Source of the DNA: Mycobacterium xenopi
GTDB taxonomy: Bacteria > Actinomycetota > Actinomycetes > Mycobacteriales > Mycobacteriaceae
Assembly: GCF_009936235.1 (NCBI RefSeq)
Contig: NZ_AP022314.1
Span: 496,001 to 560,000, forward strand
Reading direction: 5' to 3'
Length of the DNA: 64,000 bases
A model generated the notes under the pieces. That model had not been told where the DNA came from. It did no database searches and was given only the letters and a program-made list of their open reading frames with translations. The translations under genes were made by a program, and so were the position numbers. Shown in pieces: positions 45,495-54,358 of the stretch; the stretch's first letter is position 1; the number at the start of each line of letters is the position of its first letter.

Positions 45495-46286
45495 ATGGAA
45501 AAGCGCCTAGTCGGCAGCGGTCTCCTAGCGGGAGCGATAGCCGGGACGCTGGCGTTCCTGCTCGCGCGCGTGATGGCTGAACCCGTTATCGGTCGGGCAA
45601 TCGAATACGAGGACGGTCGCGCCGATGTGGCCTCGGCTCACGGAGTACACGATCACGGTGTCGAGTTGTTTACCCGAGCCGTGCAGGCCAATGCCGGTCT
45701 CGGTTTTGGCATGTTGATTTTCGGTGTCGCGATGGGCTCGCTGTTCGCCGTCCTGTTTTCCGTCACGTATGGTCGTGTGGGAAGCATTGGGCCGCAAGCG
45801 TTTTCGATTCTGCTGTCGATCGGGGTCTTCGTAGCGCTGTACCTGGTGCCGTTCTTGAAGTATCCGGCTAATCCGCCGGCCGTTGGTCACACAGACACCA
45901 TCGGAGCGCGCACGGGCTGGTATTTGGTGATGGTGCTCTCGTCGGTGCTGCTGGCGGCGGGTGCGGCATGGCTGGCCCGCAAACTTGTGTCCCGAATTGG
46001 TGCGTGGAATGCCGGGCTGACCGCCGTGGCGGTCTACGTGCTGGCAATCGCCCTGGTCATGCTTGTGCTGCCGAATGTGGATGAGGCACCCGAACCGATG
46101 CGCGACGCATCGGGTGTGATCGTCTACCCCGGCTTTCCCGCCGACGTCTTGTACGACTTCAGGTTGGCGTCGGTGGGCATTCAGCTGGTGCTCTGGATGA
46201 CCATCGGGCTGGTCTTTTCGATGTTCGCGGGCCGACTGCTGGTTGAGCGAGCCGAAGGTGGACGGGCCGCGAGTATCACGGCGTGA
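45495..46286 (+). CDS. cbtA: Cobalt transporter subunit CbtA
   Basis: 263 residues with six or so membrane helices. The N-terminal KRLVGSGLLAGAIAGTLAFL is followed by EYEDGRADVASAHGVHDHGV, a His-containing loop near 37-55, and FTRAVQANAGLGFGMLIFGV; the YPANPPAVGHTDTIGART loop near 122 is typical of the family. It forms the permease part of the CbtAB cobalt importer. It starts eight bases after cbtB and its stop overlaps the GTG of the histidine-phosphatase gene (GTGA). Confidence 0.87.
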   Translation: MEKRLVGSGLLAGAIAGTLAFLLARVMAEPVIGRAIEYEDGRADVASAHGVHDHGVELFTRAVQANAGLGFGMLIFGVAMGSLFAVLFSVTYGRVGSIGPQAFSILLSIGVFVALYLVPFLKYPANPPAVGHTDTIGARTGWYLVMVLSSVLLAAGAAWLARKLVSRIGAWNAGLTAVAVYVLAIALVMLVLPNVDEAPEPMRDASGVIVYPGFPADVLYDFRLASVGIQLVLWMTIGLVFSMFAGRLLVERAEGGRAASITA

Positions 46287-46840
46287 CCGAAGTCGTGCGG
46301 CTGACCCTGGTGTCGCACGCAATGACCGATGCCATGGTGGCCGGGCGTTTTCCCGCCGACGAGCCGCTCAACGACGCGGGGCGCCGACATGCTCGAACCG
46401 CCGCGGCTGGCCTGGGCATCAATCGACAAACCCGCGAACTCTGCGGGCCTGAGCGTCGCGCGCTGCAGACCGCGCGGCTGCTGAACCTGCGGGCCGCGGT
46501 GGAGCCGCGGTTGGCCGACCTCGATTACGGCCGGTGGCGCGGCACGGCGCTCGACGACGTTTGTCCCGGCGAGTTGCAGGCGTGGCTCAGCGATCCGTGG
46601 CGGGCACCACACGGGGGTGAATCGATCGTCGTCCTGATCGACCGGGTGGCCCAATGGCTGGACTCGTTGACCGCCACGGTTTTACCGACGGTTGCGGTAA
46701 CACATCCCGCGGTGATCCGGGCGGCGATTCTGGTCGCTCTCGGCGCCCCGCCCGAGTCTTTCTGGCGCCTCGACATCGCACCGCTCAGCCGCACGGTGAT
46801 GCATTTCCGCGGACATGCCTGGACACTCCGGTCGAATTAG
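46283..46840 (+). CDS. Histidine-phosphatase-superfamily protein with altered RHG motif
   Basis: 185 residues. The fold is recognised by LTLVSHAMTDAMVAGRFPAD at the N-terminus, GRRHARTAA, then RRALQTARLLNL, DLDYGRWRGTALDD and TVAVTHPAVIRAAI with the second catalytic His. The usual RHG triad reads SHA, so the phosphohistidine nucleophile stays but the phosphate-binding arginine is lost. It is coupled to cbtA and lies in the same B12-controlled unit, so a role near alpha-ribazole-phosphate or another cobalamin intermediate is conceivable. The altered motif argues for an unusual substrate or low activity. Confidence 0.8.
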   Translation: MTEVVRLTLVSHAMTDAMVAGRFPADEPLNDAGRRHARTAAAGLGINRQTRELCGPERRALQTARLLNLRAAVEPRLADLDYGRWRGTALDDVCPGELQAWLSDPWRAPHGGESIVVLIDRVAQWLDSLTATVLPTVAVTHPAVIRAAILVALGAPPESFWRLDIAPLSRTVMHFRGHAWTLRSN

Positions 46841-46857
46841 CGCTCTTCGGTGACGGG

Positions 46858-48237
46858 TTAGGTTGGTGCGGCCAGTAGCGCGAAGACCTGCTTGGCGATT
46901 TGGAGCATCCAGCCGGTCACGCTGGGGCCATGGTCACGCGGCCAGGTCAGCTGAAAGCTCACCACCCACGGCTGTCCGGTCTTGTCGATCGCATACCAGC
47001 TAAACGTCAAATCACCCGGCAGGCCACCGGCTTTGGCGCCGACATACGGCCAAACATGGCGGTCCAGGTCGACGCCTGGAACCGCTGCCAGGATTTCCTT
47101 GACGGGAGCGGCTTTACCAACCGCGACGGCTTGAAGCGCGGTGTGGACGCGACAGATGTCTTCGGCGCTTCCATACCATTCCGCACCGTAACCCGATGCT
47201 GGTGTGTGCGCGCGGTTCGGATCTGGTTGGTAGACACGCGAATTGGCCTGCTCAAGCAACTGTGCGCGGATTTGCGGGTTAGCCTGCTTCCACTGCTGGC
47301 GGAGGTCCGGCTTGCCCCAGCCGACCGAGAACAGCTCATACATAGTTGGAAACGGGGTCATCGCGGCCGGATCGTGGTGGCCGGCGTCGACCAGCGCCTT
47401 CTCGACTGCCCGGATGCCTACTTTCCCGATCAGCATGTCCGTGGCCATGTTGTCGCTGGTCGCGATCATCTTGTCGGCGGCAGTGCGCACCGAAACATGC
47501 GCTCCAACCGGTAATTCCAATCCCGACGACCCGACCGCCTTGCCCTTGTCGGTAACGGTCAGCTGGTCATCCCAGGACACCGTTCCCGCGTTGACCGCTT
47601 CGGCGACGGCGTAGAGCACGTACAGCTTGAAAATCGATGCCAGCGGCAGCGATTGCGCGGTGTTGGTGCCGGCGATCCGCTCGCAGCGGCCGGCGTTGAC
47701 TTTGGCCGCTTGATAGGAATAGCGGGCTCCGGTCTTGCTCAACGTCGCATCGACGTCCCGCCACGAGGAGATCGTGGGGGTCTGGGTAACGAGGTCGAAG
47801 CGGTCAACCAGGGTGTCGTCGTTGGTGTGGATTTTGATGTCTTGGTGCGCGCCGTAGGAGGTGATCAAATGCAGAGTCGCAGCGCCGGCGCTGATGTCGA
47901 CGCCGCCGACCGTGAAGGGCCGGTCCCACCACAGCCCTTCCATGGTGGTTTTGACCGGTTCCACCATCTGCGGTGCGGCCAGGGTACGAACCCCGACCGG
48001 GCCGATAGGCCACTGCGAGTTGAGCATGTCAACGGTCTGCTGCGCGCGCATTCCCGGCGGTGTCCGGATATCGATTCGGACGCCCGGGTCCGCGGCGTTC
48101 GCCGGTGCAGCGGGTGGAGGGGTGCATCCGGGGGCGAGGGCGGCGGTTAGCGTGGCCGCAGCAGTCAATGCCACGACGCGCTGCCGCGCTCGGCCGGCGC
48201 TAGGCCGTCGGGCGGTTTGCGGCAACGTCCAGCACAA
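46858..48237 (-). CDS. lpqF: Lipoprotein LpqF, beta-lactamase/transpeptidase-like
   Basis: 459 residues from a GTG at 48237, with lipobox LAPGC after RVVALTAAATLTAA; the exact start is uncertain because the 5' end overlaps mhuD by 38 bases. The C-terminal half is a class A beta-lactamase-like domain with SIFK (PLASIFKLYVLY) as the SxxK and SDN in ATSDNMATDML; a KAG (GAKAGGLPGD) stands where KTG is expected. It is anchored outside the membrane and may act on peptidoglycan or be non-catalytic. Same neighbourhood as Rv3593. Confidence 0.88.
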   Translation of the reverse strand: MCWTLPQTARRPSAGRARQRVVALTAAATLTAALAPGCTPPPAAPANAADPGVRIDIRTPPGMRAQQTVDMLNSQWPIGPVGVRTLAAPQMVEPVKTTMEGLWWDRPFTVGGVDISAGAATLHLITSYGAHQDIKIHTNDDTLVDRFDLVTQTPTISSWRDVDATLSKTGARYSYQAAKVNAGRCERIAGTNTAQSLPLASIFKLYVLYAVAEAVNAGTVSWDDQLTVTDKGKAVGSSGLELPVGAHVSVRTAADKMIATSDNMATDMLIGKVGIRAVEKALVDAGHHDPAAMTPFPTMYELFSVGWGKPDLRQQWKQANPQIRAQLLEQANSRVYQPDPNRAHTPASGYGAEWYGSAEDICRVHTALQAVAVGKAAPVKEILAAVPGVDLDRHVWPYVGAKAGGLPGDLTFSWYAIDKTGQPWVVSFQLTWPRDHGPSVTGWMLQIAKQVFALLAAPT

Positions 48238-48517
48238 CCTCGAATTCCAGTAGCGATGCGCCGGTCGCTACCGGGTTGGCCCGGTGGCCGGCATGCGCCT
48301 CGATGGCAGGTCCCGTCGCCCATGCCTGGAAAGCTTCGTCGGATTCCCAATGCGTCACCACGAAGTAGCGGTCCTCGCCCTTGACCGGACGCAGCAGCTG
48401 GAAGCCGAGGAAGCCCGGCTGGTTCTCCACCGCGTGCGCACGATGCGCGAACCGCTTTTCCAGTTCGGGACCCGCGTTCGGGGGCACCTCGATTGCGTTG
48501 ATCTTCACCACTGGCAT
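48200..48517 (-). CDS. mhuD: Mycobilin-producing heme oxygenase MhuD
   Basis: 105 residues, MPVVKINAIEVPPNAGPELE and so on. It is a dimeric ferredoxin-fold ABM-domain protein. Residues reported as important for heme degradation are present: Asn7, Trp in VTHWESDEAF near 66 and the axial His in AHAGHRAN near 75. It opens host-derived heme to mycobilin and releases iron without carbon monoxide. Nearly identical in wording to Rv3592. It shares its end with the start of lpqF and is divergent from the hydrolase gene. Confidence 0.95.
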   Translation of the reverse strand: MPVVKINAIEVPPNAGPELEKRFAHRAHAVENQPGFLGFQLLRPVKGEDRYFVVTHWESDEAFQAWATGPAIEAHAGHRANPVATGASLLEFEVVLDVAANRPTA

Positions 48518-48531
48518 GCCGCTAGGCTACC

Positions 48532-49305
48532 GTGCCCGACGTGGCCCCCGACCTGCTGACCCATCGCGGTGGACACGGCCAGCCCGTGGTGCTGGTTCAC
48601 GGCTTGATGGGCCGGGGCAGCACGTGGTCGCGCCAGCTGCCGTGGCTGACCCGGCTAGGCACTGTCTATACGTATGACGCGCCGTGGCACCGGGGCCGTG
48701 ATGTCGCCGACCCGTACCCGATCAGCACCGAGCGCTTCGTGGCCGACCTGCACGACGCGGTGAAAGCGTTGGCAACTCCCGTGCGGCTGGTTGGACATTC
48801 GATGGGCGCTTTGCACTCGTGGTGCCTGGCGGCGGAGCATCCCGAACTCGTCTCGGCGCTGGTGGTGGAGGACATGGCACCGGATTTCCGTGGCCGCACC
48901 ACCGGGCCGTGGGAACCTTGGCTGCATGCTTTGCCCGTCGAATTCGACTCTGCCGAAAAGATATTCGCTGAATTCGGCCCAGTCGCCGGGCAGTACTTCT
49001 TAGACGCTTTCGACCGGACCGCGACCGGATGGCGGCTGCACGGTTACGTCGAACGCTGGATCGAAATCGCGGCCGAGTGGGGTACCCGCGACTACTGGTC
49101 GCAGTGGCGGGCAGTGCGCGCACCTGCGCTGCTCGTCGAAGCCGGTGACTCCGTCACACCACCTGGACAGATGCATATCATGCACGAAATAGGTTACTGC
49201 ACAAGCTATCTGCATGTACCAGAAGCGGGTCACCTGGTGCACGACGAGGCGCCGCAGGTATACCGGCAGGCGGTGGAGTCGTTTTTACGGCGCTTCGCCC
49301 GCTAA
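48532..49305 (+). CDS. Alpha/beta hydrolase (Rv3591c-like)
   Basis: 257 residues from a GTG at 48532, 14 bases from the divergent mhuD. The oxyanion HGLMGRGSTW near residue 21, the nucleophile elbow GHSMGALHSW near 88, and the catalytic His in PEAGHLVHDEAP near 240 are all present, so it should be active. Substrate unknown; the fold covers esterases, epoxide hydrolases and C-C hydrolases. It converges on mutY with a 21-base overlap. Length equals Rv3591c. Confidence 0.9.
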   Translation: MPDVAPDLLTHRGGHGQPVVLVHGLMGRGSTWSRQLPWLTRLGTVYTYDAPWHRGRDVADPYPISTERFVADLHDAVKALATPVRLVGHSMGALHSWCLAAEHPELVSALVVEDMAPDFRGRTTGPWEPWLHALPVEFDSAEKIFAEFGPVAGQYFLDAFDRTATGWRLHGYVERWIEIAAEWGTRDYWSQWRAVRAPALLVEAGDSVTPPGQMHIMHEIGYCTSYLHVPEAGHLVHDEAPQVYRQAVESFLRRFAR

Positions 49306-50184
49306 CGCATATCGACCGTCGGCCGTTCGCGTGACCAGGCCATCGGCAAGCAGCGAACTCAGGGCGCGCTCGCGCTGCTGACTATCGCTTAACCACGCCA
49401 CGTCCAACTCAGCTTTGGTGGCCGGACAATCTCTGGCGCGCAATACATCCAGCAGGCATCCGCGGACCTGTCGGTCGGTTCCCGCATAGGTCTGGACCCG
49501 TTTGAACCCCTGTGAAGCGGGGTAACCGGCTCGCCGCCATGCACACTCGGGCAGCGGACACAATCCGCATCGCGGATTGCGCGCAGTGCACACCGTGGCG
49601 CCCAACTCCATCAGCGCTGCTGAAAACCGATGTGCTCGTTGGTCTTTCGGTAGCAGCGCGGCGACGTCAGCATGGTCGCGGGCGGCCGACGGTGCGGCGG
49701 CGTCGGCGCGGCCGCGCACCACGCGAGCCACCACGCGGCGCACGTTTGTGTCGACCACCGGCACCGGCTTTTGGTAGGCGAAGCACGCCACCGCCCGCGC
49801 GGTGTAGCCGCCGACACCGGGCAGCGTCAGCAGCGTATCGACGTCGTCGGGCACCACATCGGCGTGGTCGCGGGCGATCACGGTGGCGCACTCGTGCAGT
49901 CGCTTGGCCCGGCGCGGGTATCCCAGCTTGCCCCAGGCGCGCAGCACGTCGGCCGCGCTGGCTGCGGCGGTGGCCGAGGCGGTGGGCCAGCGCACCACCC
50001 AGTCCTGCCACACCGGAATAACCCGGGCCACCGGCGTTTGCTGCAGCATGAACTCGCTGACCAGGATCTGCCATGGGGTGACGCCCGGGCGCCGCCAGGG
50101 CAAGTCGCGCTTTGCCCGTTCGTACCAGTCGAGCAGTTGTGCCGCCGGCAGGCTCATCGACGGATACGGCAAAATGTGCGCCAT
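49285..50184 (-). CDS. mutY: A/G-specific adenine DNA glycosylase
   Basis: 299 residues from the ATG at 50184 (MAHILPYPSMSL); the second ATG at 50157 is an alternative. Catalytic Glu is in VSEFMLQQTPV, the helix-hairpin-helix is LPGVGGYTARAV, the catalytic Asp is in VVDTNVRRVV, and the 4Fe-4S cluster cysteines are in CTARNPRCGLCPLPEC. It removes A opposite 8-oxo-G. The C-terminal NUDIX-like recognition domain of long MutY proteins is replaced by a short region, as in M. tuberculosis. Its ATG and that of canB overlap on opposite strands within the four bases CATG. Confidence 0.94.
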   Translation of the reverse strand: MAHILPYPSMSLPAAQLLDWYERAKRDLPWRRPGVTPWQILVSEFMLQQTPVARVIPVWQDWVVRWPTASATAAASAADVLRAWGKLGYPRRAKRLHECATVIARDHADVVPDDVDTLLTLPGVGGYTARAVACFAYQKPVPVVDTNVRRVVARVVRGRADAAAPSAARDHADVAALLPKDQRAHRFSAALMELGATVCTARNPRCGLCPLPECAWRRAGYPASQGFKRVQTYAGTDRQVRGCLLDVLRARDCPATKAELDVAWLSDSQQRERALSSLLADGLVTRTADGRYALAGEAP

Positions 50185-50815
50185 GCCTAATACCAATCCC
50201 GTAACCGCGTGGAAGGCACTCAAGGAGGGTAACGAGCGATTCGTCGCCGGCAAGCCCCAACACCCCAGCCAGAGCGCCGAGCACCGGGCCAGCTTGGCCG
50301 CCGCGCAGAAACCCACCGCCGTGGTGTTCGGCTGCGGCGATAGCCGAGTGGCGGCCGAGATCATCTTCGACCAGGGTCTCGGCGACATGTTCGTGGTGCG
50401 CACTGCCGGCCACGTCGTCGACTCAGCGGTGCTGGGCTCCATCGAATACGCGGTGTCGGTGCTCAATGTCCCGCTGATCGTCGTCCTTGGCCACGACGGG
50501 TGCGGTGCCGTCAAGGCCACCCTCGCCGCACTCGAGGACGGTGCGGTGCCCGGCGGCTACGTGCGCGACGTGGTGGAGCGGGTGACGCCGTCGATCTTGT
50601 TGGGCCGCCGCGATGGGCTGACATCGGTGGACGAGTTCGAGGCCCGCCATGTCCGCGAGACGGCCGCGCAGCTACTAGCCCGCTCGACTGTCGTCGCCGA
50701 GCGGGTGGCCGCAGGCACTCTGGGGATCGCCTGCGTCACTTACCGGCTGGCCGAAGGCCGCACGGTGCTGCGCGATCACATCGGCGACATCGGCGATGAG
50801 GCTCAGCAACAGTAG
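50183..50815 (+). CDS. canB: Beta-carbonic anhydrase
   Basis: 210 residues. Zinc and catalytic residues are in VVFGCGDSRVAAE (Cys and Asp/Arg near 51-55) and VLGHDGCGAVKA (His and Cys near 105-108). It interconverts CO2 and bicarbonate. The start lies at the very beginning of mutY on the other strand, so both promoters must lie inside the opposite gene. Equivalent to Rv3588c, one of three carbonic anhydrases in M. tuberculosis. Confidence 0.95.
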   Translation: MPNTNPVTAWKALKEGNERFVAGKPQHPSQSAEHRASLAAAQKPTAVVFGCGDSRVAAEIIFDQGLGDMFVVRTAGHVVDSAVLGSIEYAVSVLNVPLIVVLGHDGCGAVKATLAALEDGAVPGGYVRDVVERVTPSILLGRRDGLTSVDEFEARHVRETAAQLLARSTVVAERVAAGTLGIACVTYRLAEGRTVLRDHIGDIGDEAQQQ

Positions 50816-50921
50816 CGTGACGTGATGATGCCACGGGGCCGCGGGCGCGCTCCGTGGTCGCGGCTGGCAAAGCGACACGCCGAGCGCGGTCGCTCGTGTC
50901 GGCGTGACCTGGGCTTACGGT

Positions 50922-51764
50922 GTGAATGTGCTGGATCTAGAGCCGCATGGCCCGCTGCCGCCAGAGATCTACTGGCGCCGTCGCGGACTCGCGCTGGGCA
51001 TTGCGGTAGTAGTGATCGGGATCGTGGTCGCGATCGTCGTCGCAGTGATGAGCAGCAGTGCCGGCGCCAACACGACCGCGGCTGAGAAGCCAACCGCCGC
51101 ACCGCCGGCAAAGTCCCCGATCGTGCAGCCCCAGGTGGTGACACCGGCTCCGCCGCCGACCGCACAGAACCCGGGCACTCCCGAGACACCGACCGCGGCG
51201 GTGCAGCCACCGCCAGTGCTCAAGGAGGGCGACGACTGCCCCGACTCGACACTTGCCGTCAAGGGGCTGACCAACCAACCCCAATACGTGATCGGCGACC
51301 AGCCCAAGTTCACCATGGTCGTCACCAACATCGGGTTGGTTTCCTGCAAACGTGATGTCGGAGCGGCCGTGCTGGCCGCCTACGTCTACTCATTGGACGG
51401 CAAGCGGTTGTGGTCGAACCTGGACTGCGCGCCCTCCAACGAGACGCTGATCAAAACGTTTGCGCCCGGCGAGCAGGTGGTCACTGCGGTGACGTGGACC
51501 GGGATGGGGTCGGCGCCGCATTGTCCGTTGCCGCGGCCGCCGATCGGACCCGGGACCTACAACCTCGTCGTGCAGCTGGGGAACCTGCGTTCGGCTCCCG
51601 TTCCGTTCATCTTGGCCCAGGCGCCGCCCCCGGGTGCCGCGCCCCCTCCGGGTGCCCCAGCCCCTGCCCCGGGCGCCGCGCCGCCCCCGGGTGCCCCGGC
51701 CCCTGCCGCACCCCAGCAGGGCGCTCCGGCACCCGAGGCACCACCCGCGCAGTCGGGCAACTGA
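50922..51764 (+). CDS. Membrane-anchored protein with Pro/Ala-rich flanks (Rv3587c-like)
   Basis: About 280 residues; GTG codons at 50904, 50922 and 50928 are all possible starts. One membrane helix (LALGIAVVVIGIVVAIVVAV) follows the conserved LPPEIYWRRR. Outside the membrane come a Pro/Ala linker and a globular beta-rich domain with four cysteines (DDCPDS, VSCKRD, LDCAPS, PHCPLP) that could form two disulfides, then a tandem Pro/Ala tail. M. tuberculosis Rv3587c has the same helix and globular domain. Exported, cell-wall-spanning architecture is clear; the function is unknown. Confidence 0.85.
   Translation: MNVLDLEPHGPLPPEIYWRRRGLALGIAVVVIGIVVAIVVAVMSSSAGANTTAAEKPTAAPPAKSPIVQPQVVTPAPPPTAQNPGTPETPTAAVQPPPVLKEGDDCPDSTLAVKGLTNQPQYVIGDQPKFTMVVTNIGLVSCKRDVGAAVLAAYVYSLDGKRLWSNLDCAPSNETLIKTFAPGEQVVTAVTWTGMGSAPHCPLPRPPIGPGTYNLVVQLGNLRSAPVPFILAQAPPPGAAPPPGAPAPAPGAAPPPGAPAPAAPQQGAPAPEAPPAQSGN
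51635..51712 (+). repeat. Tandem Pro/Ala/Gly coding repeat
   Basis: The translated segment is a direct repeat of a 13-residue unit, GAAPPPGAPAPAP then GAAPPPGAPAPAA, preceded by a partial unit. At the DNA level the two copies differ by a few third-position changes. It is a site prone to length variation between strains. Confidence 0.7.
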
Positions 51765-51774
51765 GCCGGCGTGG

Positions 51775-52881
51775 TCAGCCAAGCGGATCGGCGATGGTCG
51801 ACTCCGCCAACTGGGACAGACCTTCGCGGACATGACGCGCCCACATCGCGCCGATTCCGTCCACCGACTGCAGATCGGTGGCGGTGGCCGCCAGCAGGTC
51901 CTGCAACGAACCGAATGTCCGAACCAGCAGATCGACGTGTGCGAACTGCAGACGCGGGATACCGGCCATGGCGCGGTAGCCACGCGCGCTCATCGCTGAG
52001 TCCTGAGCTTCCGCAGTCGAGGGATACCCGAAAACCTTTGCCAGAACAGTGAAGTCGAGTAGCTCGGTGTCCGACAACGCGTCCAGCTCGTCCAGCGTGG
52101 CGGCCACCTGAGCCTTCGACGGCGGCTCGGGATTGGCGTGATAGTCACGCACGATCAGTTCCCGCGCGGCGTCGTTGCCGCCCAGCAATTCCTCGAGTTG
52201 CAAGCGCAATTGACGCCCGTCGGTGCCCAGCTCGACCGCATCGTTTTCGATCACCAGTCCGATCCGGCGGACCAACTCGAGTCGTTGCACCACCGTCATC
52301 ACGTCGCGCAGCGTGACGAAGTCCTCGATCTCAGCCCGCGACAGCTGCCTGCTGACCTCGTCGAGTCGGGCCTTGTACCGTTCCAGGGTGGCGATCGCCT
52401 GGTTAGCCCGGGACAGGATGGTCGCCGAGTCGGCCAGCACATGTCGTTCCCCGCCCACGTAGACGGTCACGATGTTCATCGAGTGGCTGACCGAGATCAC
52501 CGGGAAGCCGGTCTGAATGGCCGCCCGCTCCGCGGAGCGGTGCCGCGTTCCAGACTCGTCGGTCGGTATCGACGGATCAGGCACCAGCTGCACGTTCGCT
52601 CGCACGATGCGGCTGTCGTCGGTGGAGAGCACGACCGCCCCGTCCATCTTCGCCAGCTCCCGCAGCCGCGTCGGCGCGTAGCGCACGTCGAGGGAGAAGC
52701 CGCCGTCGCAGATGGCTTCCACGCTGTCGTCGTAACCCAGCACGATCAGCGCACCGGTGCGGCCACGTAGGATGCGTTCCAGACCATCCCGTAGTCCGGT
52801 GCCCGGCGCCAGCCGGCTGATCGCTTCACGCAAGGTGGGACGAGGTACCGGCGTGGTGCCGTTCAGCTTGCCCGGATTCAT
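51775..52881 (-). CDS. disA: Diadenylate cyclase DisA
   Basis: 368 residues from the ATG at 52881; two GTG codons just upstream are in frame. The DAC domain has the DGA motif (AKMDGAVVLS) and RHR motif (GTRHRSAERAA), followed by a helical linker (LERYKARLDEVSRQLSRAEI) and a C-terminal helix-hairpin-helix DNA-binding region (LQSVDGIGAMWARHVREG). It makes c-di-AMP and scans DNA. The start sits inside the radA stop (TGATGA), so the two are coupled; in other bacteria RadA is a known regulator of DisA activity. Confidence 0.97.
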   Translation of the reverse strand: MNPGKLNGTTPVPRPTLREAISRLAPGTGLRDGLERILRGRTGALIVLGYDDSVEAICDGGFSLDVRYAPTRLRELAKMDGAVVLSTDDSRIVRANVQLVPDPSIPTDESGTRHRSAERAAIQTGFPVISVSHSMNIVTVYVGGERHVLADSATILSRANQAIATLERYKARLDEVSRQLSRAEIEDFVTLRDVMTVVQRLELVRRIGLVIENDAVELGTDGRQLRLQLEELLGGNDAARELIVRDYHANPEPPSKAQVAATLDELDALSDTELLDFTVLAKVFGYPSTAEAQDSAMSARGYRAMAGIPRLQFAHVDLLVRTFGSLQDLLAATATDLQSVDGIGAMWARHVREGLSQLAESTIADPLG

Positions 52882-54323
52882 CACCACTTATTGTGCTCTG
52901 CGCCCACATCGCCGCGCGGTAGATCTAGTTGATGCAGCGGCGTAAGCGTCGCCCGGCGGTGTTTTGTTACGTCAACCAGGTGGTGCAGCGCTGCGACGAT
53001 GCTCGGCGCCTCGAGCGCACGAAGACCTTGGGGCGCCGCCCCGCATCCGGCGGGGATCAACGCCGTCGTGAACCCCTGCCGGGCGGCTTCAGCCAGACGC
53101 CGTTCCATCCCGGCGACCCGGCGCAGGTCACCGGCCAGGCCCACTTCACCGATGATCACCGCAGTGCTGGGCAGCGGCAGGTTCGCATACGCGGAAGCCA
53201 GCGCCATCGCAACTGCCAGGTCCGACGACGGGTCGGTCAGACGCATGCCGCCCACGGTGGACAAGAAAATGTCAGTCACCGAGATGGGTAGCCGCGCATG
53301 GGTTTCCAACACCGCGGTGATCATCGCAGCCCGCGCATGGTCGATGCCGCTGACCGCCCGCCGCGGTGACCCTCCCGATGGTCGGGCCAACAGTGCCTGC
53401 ACTTCGCCGATCAACGGCCGCTTCCCATCCAGCGTCACCGTGATAGCGGTGCCGGGCACCGGCTCCGGCCGCTGATCGAGAAACAGGCCGGACGGATCGT
53501 TCACTCCTTCAATTCCCTTGTCCTGCAACAGAAAACACCCAACCTCATCCGTGGTGCCGAACCGGTTCTTGACGCAGCGCACCATGCGCAGGGCGGAGTT
53601 GCGGTCGCCGTCGAAGTGCAGCACCACGTCCACGAGATGTTCCAGCGATCGCGGTCCGGCAATCGCGCCGTCCTTGGTGACATGGCCGACGAGAAGCAGC
53701 GCTACGCCGGTTCGCTTCGCGGCTGCGGTCAGCCCGGAGGTGACGGCCTTGACTTGGGTGACTCCGCCCATTGCGCCGTCGGCATCGGTGGTAGACAAAG
53801 TCTGGACCGAGTCCACGACAACCAGCGTGGGCGCCACCGCCTCGATATGGTCCAGCACCGCGTGCAGATCGGATTCGGCCGCCAGGTACACCTGGTCGTG
53901 GCTGCAACCGGTGCGGTCGGCCCGCATCCGGATCTGGCCGGCGGATTCCTCACCGGAGACGTATAGCGCGCGCCGCCCCGCCTGTGCCCACCGGTGGGCA
54001 ACCTTGAGCAGCAGCGTCGACTTGCCCACACCGGGATCGCCCGCCAGCAGCGTCACCGAACCGGGCACCACGCCGCCGCCGAGCACCCGATCCAGTTCAC
54101 CGACTCCGGTCGGGCAGTGGTGGGTATGGTGCGGCTCGATGGCGCTGATCGGAAGGGCCCGGCAAGCCTGCAGCGGTGACCGGCGGGCCGTGCCGCGAAC
54201 CGCGGAGAGCAGCGCAACCTCGTCGACGGTGCCCCACGTGCCGCACGCCAGGCAGCGGCCCACCCATTTGGCGGTCACGTGGTGACATTGCGAGCAGCGG
54301 TACTGCGAACGCGCCTTGGCCAC
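52881..54323 (-). CDS. radA: DNA repair protein RadA
   Basis: 480 residues from the GTG at 54323. It has an N-terminal four-cysteine zinc finger (CSQCHHVTAKWVGRCLACG), a RecA-like core with Walker A GDPGVGKST, the RadA-specific KNRFGTTDEVG, and a Lon-protease-like C-terminal domain. It promotes branch migration in recombination. The frame is open far upstream, but the zinc finger fixes the start. It lies between lpqE and disA as in Rv3585; the gap to lpqE is 35 bases. Confidence 0.97.
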   Translation of the reverse strand: MAKARSQYRCSQCHHVTAKWVGRCLACGTWGTVDEVALLSAVRGTARRSPLQACRALPISAIEPHHTHHCPTGVGELDRVLGGGVVPGSVTLLAGDPGVGKSTLLLKVAHRWAQAGRRALYVSGEESAGQIRMRADRTGCSHDQVYLAAESDLHAVLDHIEAVAPTLVVVDSVQTLSTTDADGAMGGVTQVKAVTSGLTAAAKRTGVALLLVGHVTKDGAIAGPRSLEHLVDVVLHFDGDRNSALRMVRCVKNRFGTTDEVGCFLLQDKGIEGVNDPSGLFLDQRPEPVPGTAITVTLDGKRPLIGEVQALLARPSGGSPRRAVSGIDHARAAMITAVLETHARLPISVTDIFLSTVGGMRLTDPSSDLAVAMALASAYANLPLPSTAVIIGEVGLAGDLRRVAGMERRLAEAARQGFTTALIPAGCGAAPQGLRALEAPSIVAALHHLVDVTKHRRATLTPLHQLDLPRGDVGAEHNKW

Positions 54324-54358
54324 GCCGCGACGATATCGGCGGGGTGTGACAAGCCGGA

